From assembly GCA_038999265.1 (NCBI GenBank), contig JAWAAR010000005.1:1-36309 (forward strand): 36,309 nt of DNA, read 5' to 3'. This DNA is from Candidatus Aenigmatarchaeota archaeon (GTDB lineage Archaea; Aenigmatarchaeota; Aenigmatarchaeia; CG10238-14). How positions within the stretch are numbered: position 1 is the stretch's first letter; each line of letters opens with the position of its first letter. The translations under genes and the position numbers were made by a program. Below are positions 24,273 through 33,317 of this stretch, piece after piece. The notes under the pieces were generated by a model. It saw nothing but the letters and a program-made list of their open reading frames with translations, was not told where the DNA came from and did no database searches.

Positions 24273-25327
24273 AACAACTCCTCATAAACTTCTAATGTTT
24301 CCTTAGCGCACATCTCCCATGTAAATTTTTTCGAATATTCTAAAGCTTCCGAAATTACCTTATTCTTATAATTTTTGTTTGTAATTAACTCATTTATTTT
24401 TTCTGCAACATCATCCAAACTATTGCATACAATCGTTTTTTTCCTAACTTCCTCTGGTATTTTACCATCTTTTAGTGTGATGACAGGCACCCCGCATCTT
24501 TGGGCTTCCATTATCGGCATCCCAAATCCCTCATATTTGGTTGGAAATACAAAAACATCAAAAGAATTGTAAACTTCAGTTAATTTCCCATATTCAACAA
24601 AACCCTTGAAATAAACATTTTTAAGTCCAAGATCATTTGCCAATTTCAGGAGATTATTGTATTGATTTTTCAAAAATGGATTAAACAAAGGGCCATATAT
24701 GAACAATTCTGTATCAAAATCCTGAAACTTGTCGCAAAATATTTTGTAACTTTTTATTAGAAGATCTACCCTTTTTCTTGGGATTAAACTCCCTATATAT
24801 CCAATTCTTATCCTTTCTCCTTTCCTTCTCACTTTTAAAGGTTTGAATTGCTCATTTATACCAAAATTAACAACCTCTATTTTCTCTTTAGGTATTTTCA
24901 AAAATTTTATCAATTCATCTCTCACTAATGTGGAAATTGTTATTATTTTTGTGGTTCTCTTTGCCATATTATAAACATATTTCCCATAAATCGTAGCTAA
25001 AATTGGTGATGCCGAATCTCCTAATTTATGCTCAATAAGCGGTATTATGTCAGGTATTGTAACCACACATCTTTTTGTGAAAAGTGGTGTATAAATTGAT
25101 TGTCTCGCAGTTATTGCATGAAAGATTGTTTTATTTTTGAGTCTCTTCAGAACATTAACCGGTATGACAAAGTTATCATGAATTATTGGAGTTTTAATTT
25201 CAGATTTAACCACAATCTCTACATCTACACCAAGTTTTAATAATTCATCAAATAATTCAGCACCATATCTCGGCATTCCTTCTCCAGTTGATTTGGCTAT
25301 GTGATAAGCAAGGAGGCAAACCTTCAT
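24269..25327 (-). CDS. Glycosyltransferase family 4, GT-B fold (second copy)
   Basis: A protein of about 352 residues. The N-terminal domain has 'GEGMPRYGAELFDELLKLGV' (Gly-rich acceptor loop), and the donor-binding domain has 'RIGYIGSLIPRKRVDLLIKS', 'LKNVYFKGFVEYGKL' and 'FPTKYEGFGMPIMEAQRCGV', the last with the GT4 E-x7-E motif. It is different enough from the GT4 at 21704-22756 to be a separate specificity, not a recent duplicate. ATG 25327 gives a typical GT4 N-terminus; an in-frame ATG at 25339 adds four residues and cannot be ruled out. The gene leads the minus-strand group GT4-GT2-methyltransferase-GT4 and is divergent from the membrane transferase at 25410. Confidence 0.9.
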   Translation of the reverse strand: MKVCLLAYHIAKSTGEGMPRYGAELFDELLKLGVDVEIVVKSEIKTPIIHDNFVIPVNVLKRLKNKTIFHAITARQSIYTPLFTKRCVVTIPDIIPLIEHKLGDSASPILATIYGKYVYNMAKRTTKIITISTLVRDELIKFLKIPKEKIEVVNFGINEQFKPLKVRRKGERIRIGYIGSLIPRKRVDLLIKSYKIFCDKFQDFDTELFIYGPLFNPFLKNQYNNLLKLANDLGLKNVYFKGFVEYGKLTEVYNSFDVFVFPTKYEGFGMPIMEAQRCGVPVITLKDGKIPEEVRKKTIVCNSLDDVAEKINELITNKNYKNKVISEALEYSKKFTWEMCAKETLEVYEELL

Positions 25328-25409
25328 ACTAATCCCCATTCCTAATCACTTTAAAATTCTAAAAGATTAAAATTTATAATTCCATTTATTTCAACAATTG
25401 GTGTTTGGT

Positions 25410-27146
25410 TTGAGTAAGGAATTGACATTGGAGATAAAGAAAGTTGAAATATTATTTCTTTTAATAATTCTCTCTGTGGTTTTTTATTTAGATTTTAGAA
25501 CAACCTTGAAAACGCCAATAAACTTTGGTGATGAGGGATTTCATACAAGGATAGCCCAATGGATAGCTCAGGAAAAGGATTATTTTGCATGGTCTCCTTT
25601 GGGGGGAAAAAAACCAATAGATGGCTTTGATAGACCACCTCTTTGGAATCTCACAGAAGCTGCTTTCTTCTTTATTTTTGGTTTTAATGAGATAATAGCG
25701 AAAATTTTACCCCCACTTATTGCTTTTTTTACAGGAATTTTGATCTATTTGATGGTAAAACAATTATATAACAAAGAAACAGCCTTCCTCGCGAGTATAA
25801 TATCTGTAACTGTCCCGTCTTTTGTGACATATTCAGTTCTTCTTTATACTGATGTCCTCTTCACGTTTTATTTTAGTTTATTTGTTTTTTCATTAATGGT
25901 TTTTATGAAAAAGAATGATAAAAAATATTTGTTAATATCTTGCATATTCGCTGGATTTTCAATACTAACAAAATTACCTGGTATATCTAGTCTAACCATA
26001 CTATCAGTTATATTCTTATACGATCTATTTTCAAAAAAAACAAAATTAATTGATTTAGTTAAATTTTATATTCCATTTTTATTTTTAGTATTAATTATCA
26101 CTTCTGGTTTCCTGATAAGAAATATTTATTATTTCAAGACTCCGATGTGTGGACTCCCAATACCATTTATAGATGAGGAATGCGAAAAAGATCTGCCAAA
26201 GTTTGACAAAAGTTTTCCACAAAGAACCGAAGAAATAGGAACAGAAACTAATGTTTTAAAAATGGGTTTGATTAATTATCTATCATTTGCTTATGGTTAC
26301 ATATGGGTTGTTGTCTTTGGTTTCTGTGGCGGTATTTTATTAATTTTAGCAAAAAAAGAAAAAAGCGATATTATTTTACTTCTTGTTTTATTGGGAACAG
26401 CCCCTCTTTTATTCCAAAAAATATATCAAAGAGCAGAGGATACGGCAAGATATCTTCTTATGCTTGTTCCATTAGTTTCTCTTCTTGCTTCTAGGTATTT
26501 CTCGGAAATATATTTCTATATGAGAAAGTCTGATACGATTTTGGTAATAGTTACTTTAATTGTCATTCTAATTCCCATTTTCTCTAGGGAATTTAATATC
26601 AAATTGTATTTTGTCTATTTGGGTGTTTTTGGAATAATATTGTATTTTGGATATTCATCAAAAAATATAAGAGATTATGCAAGTTTAAGCATCTTCCTAT
26701 TTATAATTCTATTCAGTTTCATCCATCTCAAACAGAAAAACGATATTATGTTTCAGGTAAAACAATTCTCCCCAATGTATTTCAAAGCTTGTGAGTGGAT
26801 AAAGGAAAATACACCAAAAGACTCTGTGATAATGACAATATGGTCTAATAGGGCGATCTATAATTGTCAAAGAAATGTTATGGGAAATATCCCTGACATA
26901 TCTCTTAGTACAGATGTCAACTACACATTAAACAAAGCTAAGGAATTTGGAGTTACGCATATATTCCTCCATAAATTTAGTCTAAGCAATGAGCCAATGG
27001 CAGAAAAATACACGGTGGAATTTGCAAGTTTTCTTGAATCCCACCCAGAACACTTTGTAAATATTTTTGAGAATGGCCCCAAGTTGGATGAATGTTTGCA
27101 AATGGGTGGATGCGATGGAAATATTGTTTATGAGGTTAGGTATTAG
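25410..27146 (+). CDS. GT39-like (PMT_2) membrane glycosyltransferase
   Basis: A protein of about 578 residues with some ten or more hydrophobic helices. The first outer loop contains 'INFGDEGFHTRIAQWIAQEK', with the D-E pair typical of GT-C enzymes such as PMT/ArnT, and 'DRPPLWNLTEAAFFFIFG', typical of the PMT_2 family. These enzymes use polyprenyl-phosphate sugars as donors on the outer face of the membrane. A soluble C-terminal part follows ('YFKACEWIKENTPKDSVIMT', then several Cys). Start choice is uncertain: GGTG (25400-25403) six bases before TTG 25410 favours that codon, though the frame is open from TTG 25398. The 3' end overlaps rmlB by 11 bases in the opposite direction. Confidence 0.82.
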   Translation: MSKELTLEIKKVEILFLLIILSVVFYLDFRTTLKTPINFGDEGFHTRIAQWIAQEKDYFAWSPLGGKKPIDGFDRPPLWNLTEAAFFFIFGFNEIIAKILPPLIAFFTGILIYLMVKQLYNKETAFLASIISVTVPSFVTYSVLLYTDVLFTFYFSLFVFSLMVFMKKNDKKYLLISCIFAGFSILTKLPGISSLTILSVIFLYDLFSKKTKLIDLVKFYIPFLFLVLIITSGFLIRNIYYFKTPMCGLPIPFIDEECEKDLPKFDKSFPQRTEEIGTETNVLKMGLINYLSFAYGYIWVVVFGFCGGILLILAKKEKSDIILLLVLLGTAPLLFQKIYQRAEDTARYLLMLVPLVSLLASRYFSEIYFYMRKSDTILVIVTLIVILIPIFSREFNIKLYFVYLGVFGIILYFGYSSKNIRDYASLSIFLFIILFSFIHLKQKNDIMFQVKQFSPMYFKACEWIKENTPKDSVIMTIWSNRAIYNCQRNVMGNIPDISLSTDVNYTLNKAKEFGVTHIFLHKFSLSNEPMAEKYTVEFASFLESHPEHFVNIFENGPKLDECLQMGGCDGNIVYEVRY

Positions 27147-28101
27147 CTCTGATTAAAGATTCCCACCACCATTTATTATTTATATACCATTCAATTGTTC
27201 TTTCTAAACCATCATCAAAATTAATTTTAGGTTTCCAGCCCATTTTTCTAATTTTTTGACAGTTTAATGAATATCTGAAATCATGTCCAGGTCTATCTTC
27301 AACAAACTTTATCAAACTTTCAGGTTTATTTAAAATTTTAAGTATTTTTTTTACAATCTCGATGTTAGTTTTTTTAAAACCAGAAGCTATATTATAAATT
27401 TCGCCATTTTTTCCATTTTTGGAAACAAAATCTATGGCTTCACAATTATCATCAACAAACAACCAGTCCCTCACATTTTTTCCATCACCATATATTGGCA
27501 TTGGTTTATTTTTGATCGCATTTATGATCATAACTGGTATTAATTTTTCTGGAAACTGAAAGGGACCATAATTGTTTGAACTCCTTGTGATTACTATCGG
27601 GAGATTGTAAGTCTTATAATAAGATAAACATATTAAATCAGATCCGGCCTTGCTGGCTGAATAAGGAGAAGAGGGGTCTAGTCTATCAGATTCCTTAAAG
27701 GATCCTTTTTTTTTGGATCCATAAACTTCATCTGTCGAAATTTGAACATATTTTTCTAAATTTTTTATTCTTCTAGCAACCTCCAACAATGTATTAGTCC
27801 CAACAATATTTGTTTTAACAAAAATCTCCGGATTATTTATAGATCTATCAACATGTGTTTCTGCAGCAAAATTAAAAATGTAATCGCAATTCTTAGAAAC
27901 CCTTTCTACTAATTTTTTATCACAAATATCACCTTTAAAAAATTTTATTTTTTTTCTAACATCAATTAAGTTATTCATATTTCCAGCATATGTCAATTTG
28001 TCAAGTACCAGTATTTCTATTTTAGGGTACTTATTTATTAGATATCTAACAAAATTAGAGCCTATAAATCCAGCCCCCCCTGTAACGAGAACTCTTTTCA
28101 T
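27136..28101 (-). CDS. rmlB: dTDP-glucose 4,6-dehydratase
   Basis: A full-length (321 residues) extended short-chain dehydrogenase. The NAD-binding motif is 'VTGGAGFIGSNFVRYLI', 'TYAGNMNNL' follows the second strand as in RmlB, and the catalytic T-D-E lies in 'QISTDEVYG', with Y-x-x-x-K in 'SPYSASKAGSD'. 'SNNYGPFQFPEKLIPVMI' and 'VRDWLFVDDNCEAI' are also characteristic. It converts dTDP-glucose to dTDP-4-keto-6-deoxyglucose, the branch point for rhamnose and many 6-deoxy and amino sugars. The partner enzyme RmlA is divergently encoded 159 bases away. No RmlC or RmlD was seen in the window, so the final sugar is undetermined. Confidence 0.94.
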   Translation of the reverse strand: MKRVLVTGGAGFIGSNFVRYLINKYPKIEILVLDKLTYAGNMNNLIDVRKKIKFFKGDICDKKLVERVSKNCDYIFNFAAETHVDRSINNPEIFVKTNIVGTNTLLEVARRIKNLEKYVQISTDEVYGSKKKGSFKESDRLDPSSPYSASKAGSDLICLSYYKTYNLPIVITRSSNNYGPFQFPEKLIPVMIINAIKNKPMPIYGDGKNVRDWLFVDDNCEAIDFVSKNGKNGEIYNIASGFKKTNIEIVKKILKILNKPESLIKFVEDRPGHDFRYSLNCQKIRKMGWKPKINFDDGLERTIEWYINNKWWWESLIRANT

Positions 28102-28260
28102 AATATCTCTAGAAAAAAATGGAAAAAATAAAATAAAAAGTTAATCGATAATTTAAAGTTTATTCAATCTTTAAAAAATTGAATAACCTTACCAAAAATT
28201 AAAAAAGAAATGTTTTAACTTTTAAAATTAAGAAATATTCAAATAAGTGGAATGGTTTAA
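28102..28260. promoter_or_regulatory. rmlB / rmlA divergent intergenic region
   Basis: A 159-base AT-rich gap separates the two start codons. TTTTAAAATTA (28220-28230) lies about 35 bases before ATG 28261 and could be the rmlA TATA box with a short leader. No repeat or operator was noticed. Confidence 0.3.
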
Positions 28261-29340
28261 ATGAGGGGTTTAATATTACTTGGGGGTAAGGGGACAAGAC
28301 TAAGGCCTTTGACATATACTGGTCAAAAACAACTTCTCAAAATCGCTAATAAACCTATGTGTGTTTTTGCAATAGAAAGTTTAAAGAAAGCTGGCATTGA
28401 AGAAATAGGTTTAATAGTCGGCCACACAAAGGAAAGAATAGAAAATACCAAAAATGTTTTGGGTGATGGCTCAAAATGGGGAGTTAAATTTACATACATA
28501 GAACAAGATGAACCTCGAGGACTTGCCCATGCTGTGAGTATATCAAAGGATTTTTTGGGAAATGAACCATTTATTGTATTTCTTGGTGATAATTTACTAC
28601 AAGGCGGGATTAATAAATTTGTAAAAGATTTTGAAAATTCCAATCTAGATGCAAAAATACTTTTGACTAAACATAAAAATCCGAGTAGATTTGGAGTTGC
28701 TGAATTTGATAAAAATGGGGAACTTATTGGTCTCGTTGAAAAACCAGAAAAACCTCCATCTGACTATGTAATAATAGGAATATATTTTTTCAGAAGTTCG
28801 GTGTTTGATTTTATAAACAAATTAAAACCTTCCAAAAGAGGAGAATTGGAGATAACAGATACTTTGGACATGATGATCAAAGATAAAAACACAAAAGTTG
28901 GTTTTGATTTTGTTGAAGGTTGGTGGAAGGATACTGGTAGACCAGAAGATATATTGGAAGCTAACCATCTAGTTCTTTCAGATATCAAAGGTGAAATAAA
29001 AGGTGTTATTGAAGATGGAGTAAAAATAATTGGTGAAGTTGTAATTGGAAACGGTACAATAGTAAAGAAAGGTAGTACAATAAAAGGTCCAGTAATTATA
29101 GGAGAGAATTGTATTGTTGGACCAAAAACCTACATAGGACCCTATACATCATTGGGGGATAAAGTCGAAATAAAAAACACCGAAATAGAATCCTCAATTG
29201 TTCTGGACGAATGCAAAATTAAAAGTAAAAAAAGAATAATAGACTCTTTAATCGGGGAAATGAGTATTATAGAAGATGATGGACTCATACCAAAGGGAAT
29301 AAAATTAGTTGTTGGAGATAATTCCAAAATTAGTTTATAG
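28261..29340 (+). CDS. rmlA: Glucose-1-phosphate thymidylyltransferase, long form with beta-helix tail
   Basis: The 359-residue enzyme has the nucleotidyltransferase signature 'LGGKGTRLRPLTYTGQKQLL' (residues 7-26), 'FIVFLGDNLLQGG' (metal-binding D), 'RFGVAEFDKNGELIGLVEKP' and 'VEGWWKDTGRPEDILEAN'. The long form (TIGR01208-type) carries a C-terminal left-handed beta helix, visible as hexapeptide-like repeats ('IGNGTIVKKGSTIKGPVIIG', 'IVGPKTYIGPYTSLGDKVEI'). It makes dTDP-glucose from glucose-1-phosphate and dTTP, the substrate of the neighbouring dehydratase. It is divergent from rmlB and overlaps the convergent SDR gene by 11 bases. This fits dTDP-sugar supply for the surrounding glycosyltransferases. 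Confidence 0.94.
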   Translation: MRGLILLGGKGTRLRPLTYTGQKQLLKIANKPMCVFAIESLKKAGIEEIGLIVGHTKERIENTKNVLGDGSKWGVKFTYIEQDEPRGLAHAVSISKDFLGNEPFIVFLGDNLLQGGINKFVKDFENSNLDAKILLTKHKNPSRFGVAEFDKNGELIGLVEKPEKPPSDYVIIGIYFFRSSVFDFINKLKPSKRGELEITDTLDMMIKDKNTKVGFDFVEGWWKDTGRPEDILEANHLVLSDIKGEIKGVIEDGVKIIGEVVIGNGTIVKKGSTIKGPVIIGENCIVGPKTYIGPYTSLGDKVEIKNTEIESSIVLDECKIKSKKRIIDSLIGEMSIIEDDGLIPKGIKLVVGDNSKISL

Positions 29341-30187
29341 ATTTATACCAATTTATTGTCTTTTTTAAACCAACATTTATTGGAGTTTTTGGTTCCCACC
29401 CAAGTTTAATTTTTGTTTTAAAATTGTCAAACTTTTGAACAGATGAATCAAATGATTTTTTTGATATATATTTTATTTTTATTTTGGGGTTAATCATATT
29501 CCTTATAATTTCTGCAATTTCTAAAACACTTAAATGGTCCTTTCCAACTATATTGAAAATTTCACCCTCTACATTCTTTTTATTAGCTGCCATCCAAATA
29601 GCTTCTAAAGTATCATCAACATAAAGCCAAAACTTCTTTTTCTCCCCATCACCAAAAATCTTTAGAGGTTTTCCTTTAAGAGCATTTGTTATTAAATTCG
29701 GTATAAGTTTATTTGTTCCCTGCATGGGTCCATATTGATTAGAAAGTCTCAATATGACTACTGGTATCTTATATAGTTTGAAATAAGTTATTGCAAGGAT
29801 GTCTGCTGAAGCCTTACTTGAGGCATAAGGATTTTCCGGAATTAGTGGACTATTTTCATCAACCTTCAAACTATTGCCATATACCTCAACCGAAGATATT
29901 AATATTAATTTTTTAATGGGATATTTTCTTGCTAATTCAAGTAAATTGAATGTCCCAAAAATATTGGTTTCTATATATTTTTCTGGTAAAGAAACGCTTT
30001 CACTTATACTCGATGGACCAGCAAAATTAAAAATTAAATCAGCATACTTCATCTTAAATACATCATTATTATTTCTTATATCTCCCCTGAATTCGTTAAA
30101 TTTAATTTTATGTTTTTTGACCCAATTAATGAAATTGGAACCTATAAATCCTCTTGATCCAGTCACCCATATTTCAGGTTTATTCAT
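29330..30187 (-). CDS. NAD-dependent epimerase/dehydratase (extended SDR)
   Basis: The 285-residue protein has the Rossmann motif 'VTGSRGFIGSNFINWVKKHK', a catalytic region 'LILISSVEVYG' with Y-x-x-x-K in 'NPYASSKASAD', and the substrate-binding 'LRLSNQYGPMQGTNKLIPNL' and 'KFWLYVDDTLEAIWMA'. It is related to RmlB in fold, but the T-D-E triad of 4,6-dehydratases reads S-V-E, so it more likely acts as an epimerase or reductase on a nucleotide sugar. A plausible but unproven substrate is dTDP-4-keto-6-deoxyglucose or a product of it. The gene converges on rmlA and is divergent from the GT2 gene at 30238. Confidence 0.85.
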   Translation of the reverse strand: MNKPEIWVTGSRGFIGSNFINWVKKHKIKFNEFRGDIRNNNDVFKMKYADLIFNFAGPSSISESVSLPEKYIETNIFGTFNLLELARKYPIKKLILISSVEVYGNSLKVDENSPLIPENPYASSKASADILAITYFKLYKIPVVILRLSNQYGPMQGTNKLIPNLITNALKGKPLKIFGDGEKKKFWLYVDDTLEAIWMAANKKNVEGEIFNIVGKDHLSVLEIAEIIRNMINPKIKIKYISKKSFDSSVQKFDNFKTKIKLGWEPKTPINVGLKKTINWYKSIN

Positions 30188-30237
30188 AAGGTAGTTATTG
30201 AATTTATATTTTTAATTTATTATTATTTGTGAAAAGA

Positions 30238-31119
30238 ATGAAAGTTTCAATTATTACACCTTTTGTTGTGCCCAACAGAAAAGTTCTTAATATGCTTAAA
30301 TCTTGCAAGAAACAAACTTATAAAAATATAGAAATATTGGCCGTAAGTGAGAAGACTGATTTAAAAATGGATGGCATTAAGTCCATTTATGTCCCTCATG
30401 AAAAGGATGTTGGAAAAAAAAGAAATATAGGTGCCAAGGAAGCAAAAGGAGAAATCCTATTTTTTGTGGATTGTGATTGTGTACTGATGCCAGACACCGT
30501 ACAAAAATTAGTCGAAATTTTCAAAGAAAAAGGAACCGATGCTGTGACTGGTAAGCCAATTGCACCAATAAAAGGAAAAATATTGGGTATAGTCACGGGA
30601 TGGGAATATGAAGATAGATTTGATGAGATGGGTGAGAATTTTGTTGATGTTGCTGCAACCACATGTTTAGGTGTTAAAAGAAGTGCATTTCTAGATATTG
30701 GAGGTTTTGATGTTTATAGTGAAAAGGATTTGGCTGTTGGTGAGGATTGGGATTTCTCGGTTAGATTTAGAAAAAGGGGTTATAAAATATTCCATACAAA
30801 CAAAGTTATTGTTATCCATGATCATGGTGATGAAACTCTTAGGCACTGGTTAAAAAGAAGAATACAACATTCCAAATACAGGATAGTTCATTTGAAAAAA
30901 TATGGGAAAAGTTTTGACCAATATTCAAGTTTTAGGATGATGGTAGAAAGTACAATTTTCTTATCGGTCCCGATAATGTTTAGAATACTAAAAAAGAGGA
31001 GAGACTTTAGGGTGTTTATACTCCCATTCTTTGCATTTTTGAGAAACATTGCATGGAGCATAGGGGTTATCAGTGGATTTATAGAATTTAGAAGAAGAAG
31101 TATTATCTCTTCAAAATGA
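30238..31119 (+). CDS. Family 2 glycosyltransferase
   Basis: The protein has a GT-A fold: 'VSIITPFVVPNRKVLNMLKS' (first strand), 'KKRNIGAKEAKGEILFFVDC' followed by the D-C-D metal-binding motif, 'LDIGGFDVYSEKDLAVGEDW' with the E-D catalytic pair, and 'VIHDHGDETLRHWLKRR'. A hydrophobic C-terminal segment ('FFAFLRNIAWSIGVISGFIE') suggests membrane association. ATG 30238 is preferred because GTGA at 30229-30232 is a good ribosome-binding core; the in-frame GTG 30229 coincides with it. Its 3' end overlaps the convergent B12-type radical SAM gene by 17 bases. The sugar specificity is unknown. Confidence 0.87.
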   Translation: MKVSIITPFVVPNRKVLNMLKSCKKQTYKNIEILAVSEKTDLKMDGIKSIYVPHEKDVGKKRNIGAKEAKGEILFFVDCDCVLMPDTVQKLVEIFKEKGTDAVTGKPIAPIKGKILGIVTGWEYEDRFDEMGENFVDVAATTCLGVKRSAFLDIGGFDVYSEKDLAVGEDWDFSVRFRKRGYKIFHTNKVIVIHDHGDETLRHWLKRRIQHSKYRIVHLKKYGKSFDQYSSFRMMVESTIFLSVPIMFRILKKRRDFRVFILPFFAFLRNIAWSIGVISGFIEFRRRSIISSK

Positions 31120-32557
31120 TTTTCAATACAAATTTCATAAAAACTTTTCCAGCCTTTATTGTCCTTTTTGCTTCATCCTTATTTGAAAGCATCTTCTTAA
31201 AAGCTTTTATAAAAAATTTCGGCCTAAAATAGAATATAATTTTAGCCCTATGTGTCCATTCTAAAATCTCCTTAGCAGAAAGTTCTGGAGTAGAAATTAC
31301 ACAGTTATGCCAGCCTTCAATTGTAGACCATTTTCTGAAATCTTCCGTTACTAAATAATTATTTTTCTTTGCCCATTCATAAGCTTCTGTTTCTGGGTAT
31401 GGTATCAATGGGAAGAATTGTGCATCATCTGGATCTAGTTTCTTAGCAAATTCTATTGTTTTCTTTATTGTTTCTCTTGTTTCTCCTGGTAAACCAAGGA
31501 TAAAGCATCCGTGAACCATTAAACCAGCCTTCTTAGCATTTCTTGAAAATTCGAGAGATTGTTGAAGTGTAATTCCTTTATGAGAGTTGTTGAGTATTTC
31601 CTGAACCCCGCTCTCATAACCTGGTATTATTAAACGACAGCCAGCTTTTTTCATCAATTTCATTGTCCGGAGATCTAGATTTACCCTGACGTTGGCCCAC
31701 CATTTTATTTTCTTGTTGATGCCTTTTTCTATTAATAATCTACAAATCTTTCTAGTCCTTTCTAGATCAGCTGTTAATGTGTCATCCTCTATTCCTATTT
31801 CCCTAACTTCTGGGAGGTTTTCAAGTATATACTCAAATTCTGCAACAACATTTTCAGGGCTCCTGAGCCTATAATTTCTACCCAAGAAGACCTGAGGCCA
31901 ATTGCAGAAAAAACACTTAAATGGACATCCTCTTCCAGTCATTATCATGACCATCGGGTGGTTCGCAGAAGAATAGAAATAGTCATTTATATCGAGATAT
32001 TTTTTGTAAACTGACGAAACAAAAGGTAAATCATCGAGGTTTTGTATAAAAGGTCTTTCCTGGTTATGAATTATTTTTTTGTCTTTTTTAAATGAGAGAC
32101 CAAGAACTGAAGTCAAATCTCCGTTTTTTTCAAGAGTAAAAGCAAGATCTCTTATTGTATAGTCATATTCCTTTCTTGCAATCGCGTCAACATTAGAATT
32201 TTCAAGTGTCTCCTCGGGAAGAGCACTGACATGAGTCCCGACAAGTACGGTAAAAGCTTTGGTTTCCTCTTTAAGTTTTTCTGCAACTTTTATATCATTT
32301 TGTATACTTGGGGTTGAGGTATCACAAACAATAAGATCTGGTTTGAATTCTTTTGTTATTTTCAATACTTCTTCTATTGTAAGATTTTTTGCAGGAGCAT
32401 CCAAAAGTTTTACCTCAAAACCTTCTTTATCAAGGACACCAGTAGCATAAGAAAGCCAGATTGGATAATAAACTGTACCACCTTTGGTAACAGCTGGGGA
32501 TCTGGAATTGCGTGAGAAGTGTGGTAAAAAGGGTGGGTTTAGCATTAAGATTTTCAT
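31103..32557 (-). CDS. B12-binding-domain radical SAM protein
   Basis: The 484-residue enzyme begins with a B12-binding Rossmann domain ('MKILMLNPPFLPHFSR', 'DLIVCDTSTPSIQNDIKVAE', 'VLVGTHVSALPEET'). The cobalamin-ligand motif DxHxxG is not seen, as in several relatives. The radical SAM core has 'MTGRGCPFKCFFCNWPQ' (C-x3-C-x2-C) and 'IEDDTLTADLERTRKICR', then 'HGCFILGLPGETRETIKKTI'. Such proteins (BchE, HpnJ and many cluster members) catalyse methylations, ring formations or other radical chemistry on lipids and small molecules. The position among glycosyltransferases suggests modification of a lipid carrier or sugar, which is speculative. The gene is divergent from the GT2 gene at 32627. Confidence 0.88.
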   Translation of the reverse strand: MKILMLNPPFLPHFSRNSRSPAVTKGGTVYYPIWLSYATGVLDKEGFEVKLLDAPAKNLTIEEVLKITKEFKPDLIVCDTSTPSIQNDIKVAEKLKEETKAFTVLVGTHVSALPEETLENSNVDAIARKEYDYTIRDLAFTLEKNGDLTSVLGLSFKKDKKIIHNQERPFIQNLDDLPFVSSVYKKYLDINDYFYSSANHPMVMIMTGRGCPFKCFFCNWPQVFLGRNYRLRSPENVVAEFEYILENLPEVREIGIEDDTLTADLERTRKICRLLIEKGINKKIKWWANVRVNLDLRTMKLMKKAGCRLIIPGYESGVQEILNNSHKGITLQQSLEFSRNAKKAGLMVHGCFILGLPGETRETIKKTIEFAKKLDPDDAQFFPLIPYPETEAYEWAKKNNYLVTEDFRKWSTIEGWHNCVISTPELSAKEILEWTHRAKIIFYFRPKFFIKAFKKMLSNKDEAKRTIKAGKVFMKFVLKIILKR

Positions 32558-32626
32558 AGAATCATATATTTTTTCTTTTTAAAAAAATTAATAATATTAC
32601 AATAATTTTATTTTAAGATAGATATT

Positions 32627-33316
32627 ATGTCAGAAATACCAGAAATATCAGTTCTTGTACCAATTTATAACGAAGAAAAAAATATTGAAAAAGTTGTATA
32701 TTCTGTTATTTCGTCTCTTAATAGAAAAAAAATTGAAATAATATTGATAGACGACGGTTCAACAGATAAAACTTTAGAAATAATAGAAGGAATAACTAAT
32801 AAATATGATTATATAAAGTGTATTAAAAATGAAACAAATCTCGGTTATTCGGATGCCCTTAAAATTGGATTTAAAGAGGCGAAAGGTAGGTTCATAACTT
32901 TTATAGATGGAGATATGCAAAATGATCCTTCGGAAATTTTAAAACTTTCCAAATTTCTAGTAAATGGATATGATATGGCTATAGGATGGAGAAAATATAG
33001 AAAGGATCCTTTCCATAGGATAATAATTTCAAAGTTCTGGAATTCAATTTGTCACCTTTTGTTTTTTGTTAATTTGCCAGATATAAATGGTAAACCTAAA
33101 ATTTTCAAGAGAGAGATTTTAGAAAATTTAGAAATAGAAACGAAACATTGGGTCATCGATTTAGAGTTGGTTCATAAATCCTTAAAAAAAGGTTATAAAA
33201 TTATTCAAGTTCCAGTAAACCACAATGAAAGAGGGGATAAAAGAACCAAAGCAACAATTAAAAAGGGTTTAAAATCTTTAATTAGTTTGTTAAAGTACAG
33301 ATTAAAATCTATTTAG
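32627..33316 (+). CDS. GT2 glycosyltransferase, DPM1/polyprenyl-phosphate sugar synthase-like
   Basis: A short (229 residues) GT-A enzyme without clear membrane helices. It has 'ISVLVPIYNEEKNIEKVVYS', 'IILIDDGSTDKTLEII', 'NLGYSDALKIGFKEAKG', and 'FITFIDGDMQNDPSEI' with the D-G-D metal motif. The layout (D-G-D-x-Q-x-x-P) is that of dolichol-phosphate mannosyl or glucosyl transferases, which make polyprenyl-phosphate sugars used as donors by GT-C enzymes. Two or three GT-C-like genes lie nearby, so it could supply them. The 'FWNSICHLLFFVNLPDINGK' region resembles the acceptor loop in these proteins. The gene converges on the 659-residue membrane protein, one base apart. Confidence 0.85.
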   Translation: MSEIPEISVLVPIYNEEKNIEKVVYSVISSLNRKKIEIILIDDGSTDKTLEIIEGITNKYDYIKCIKNETNLGYSDALKIGFKEAKGRFITFIDGDMQNDPSEILKLSKFLVNGYDMAIGWRKYRKDPFHRIIISKFWNSICHLLFFVNLPDINGKPKIFKREILENLEIETKHWVIDLELVHKSLKKGYKIIQVPVNHNERGDKRTKATIKKGLKSLISLLKYRLKSI

Positions 33317-33317
33317 A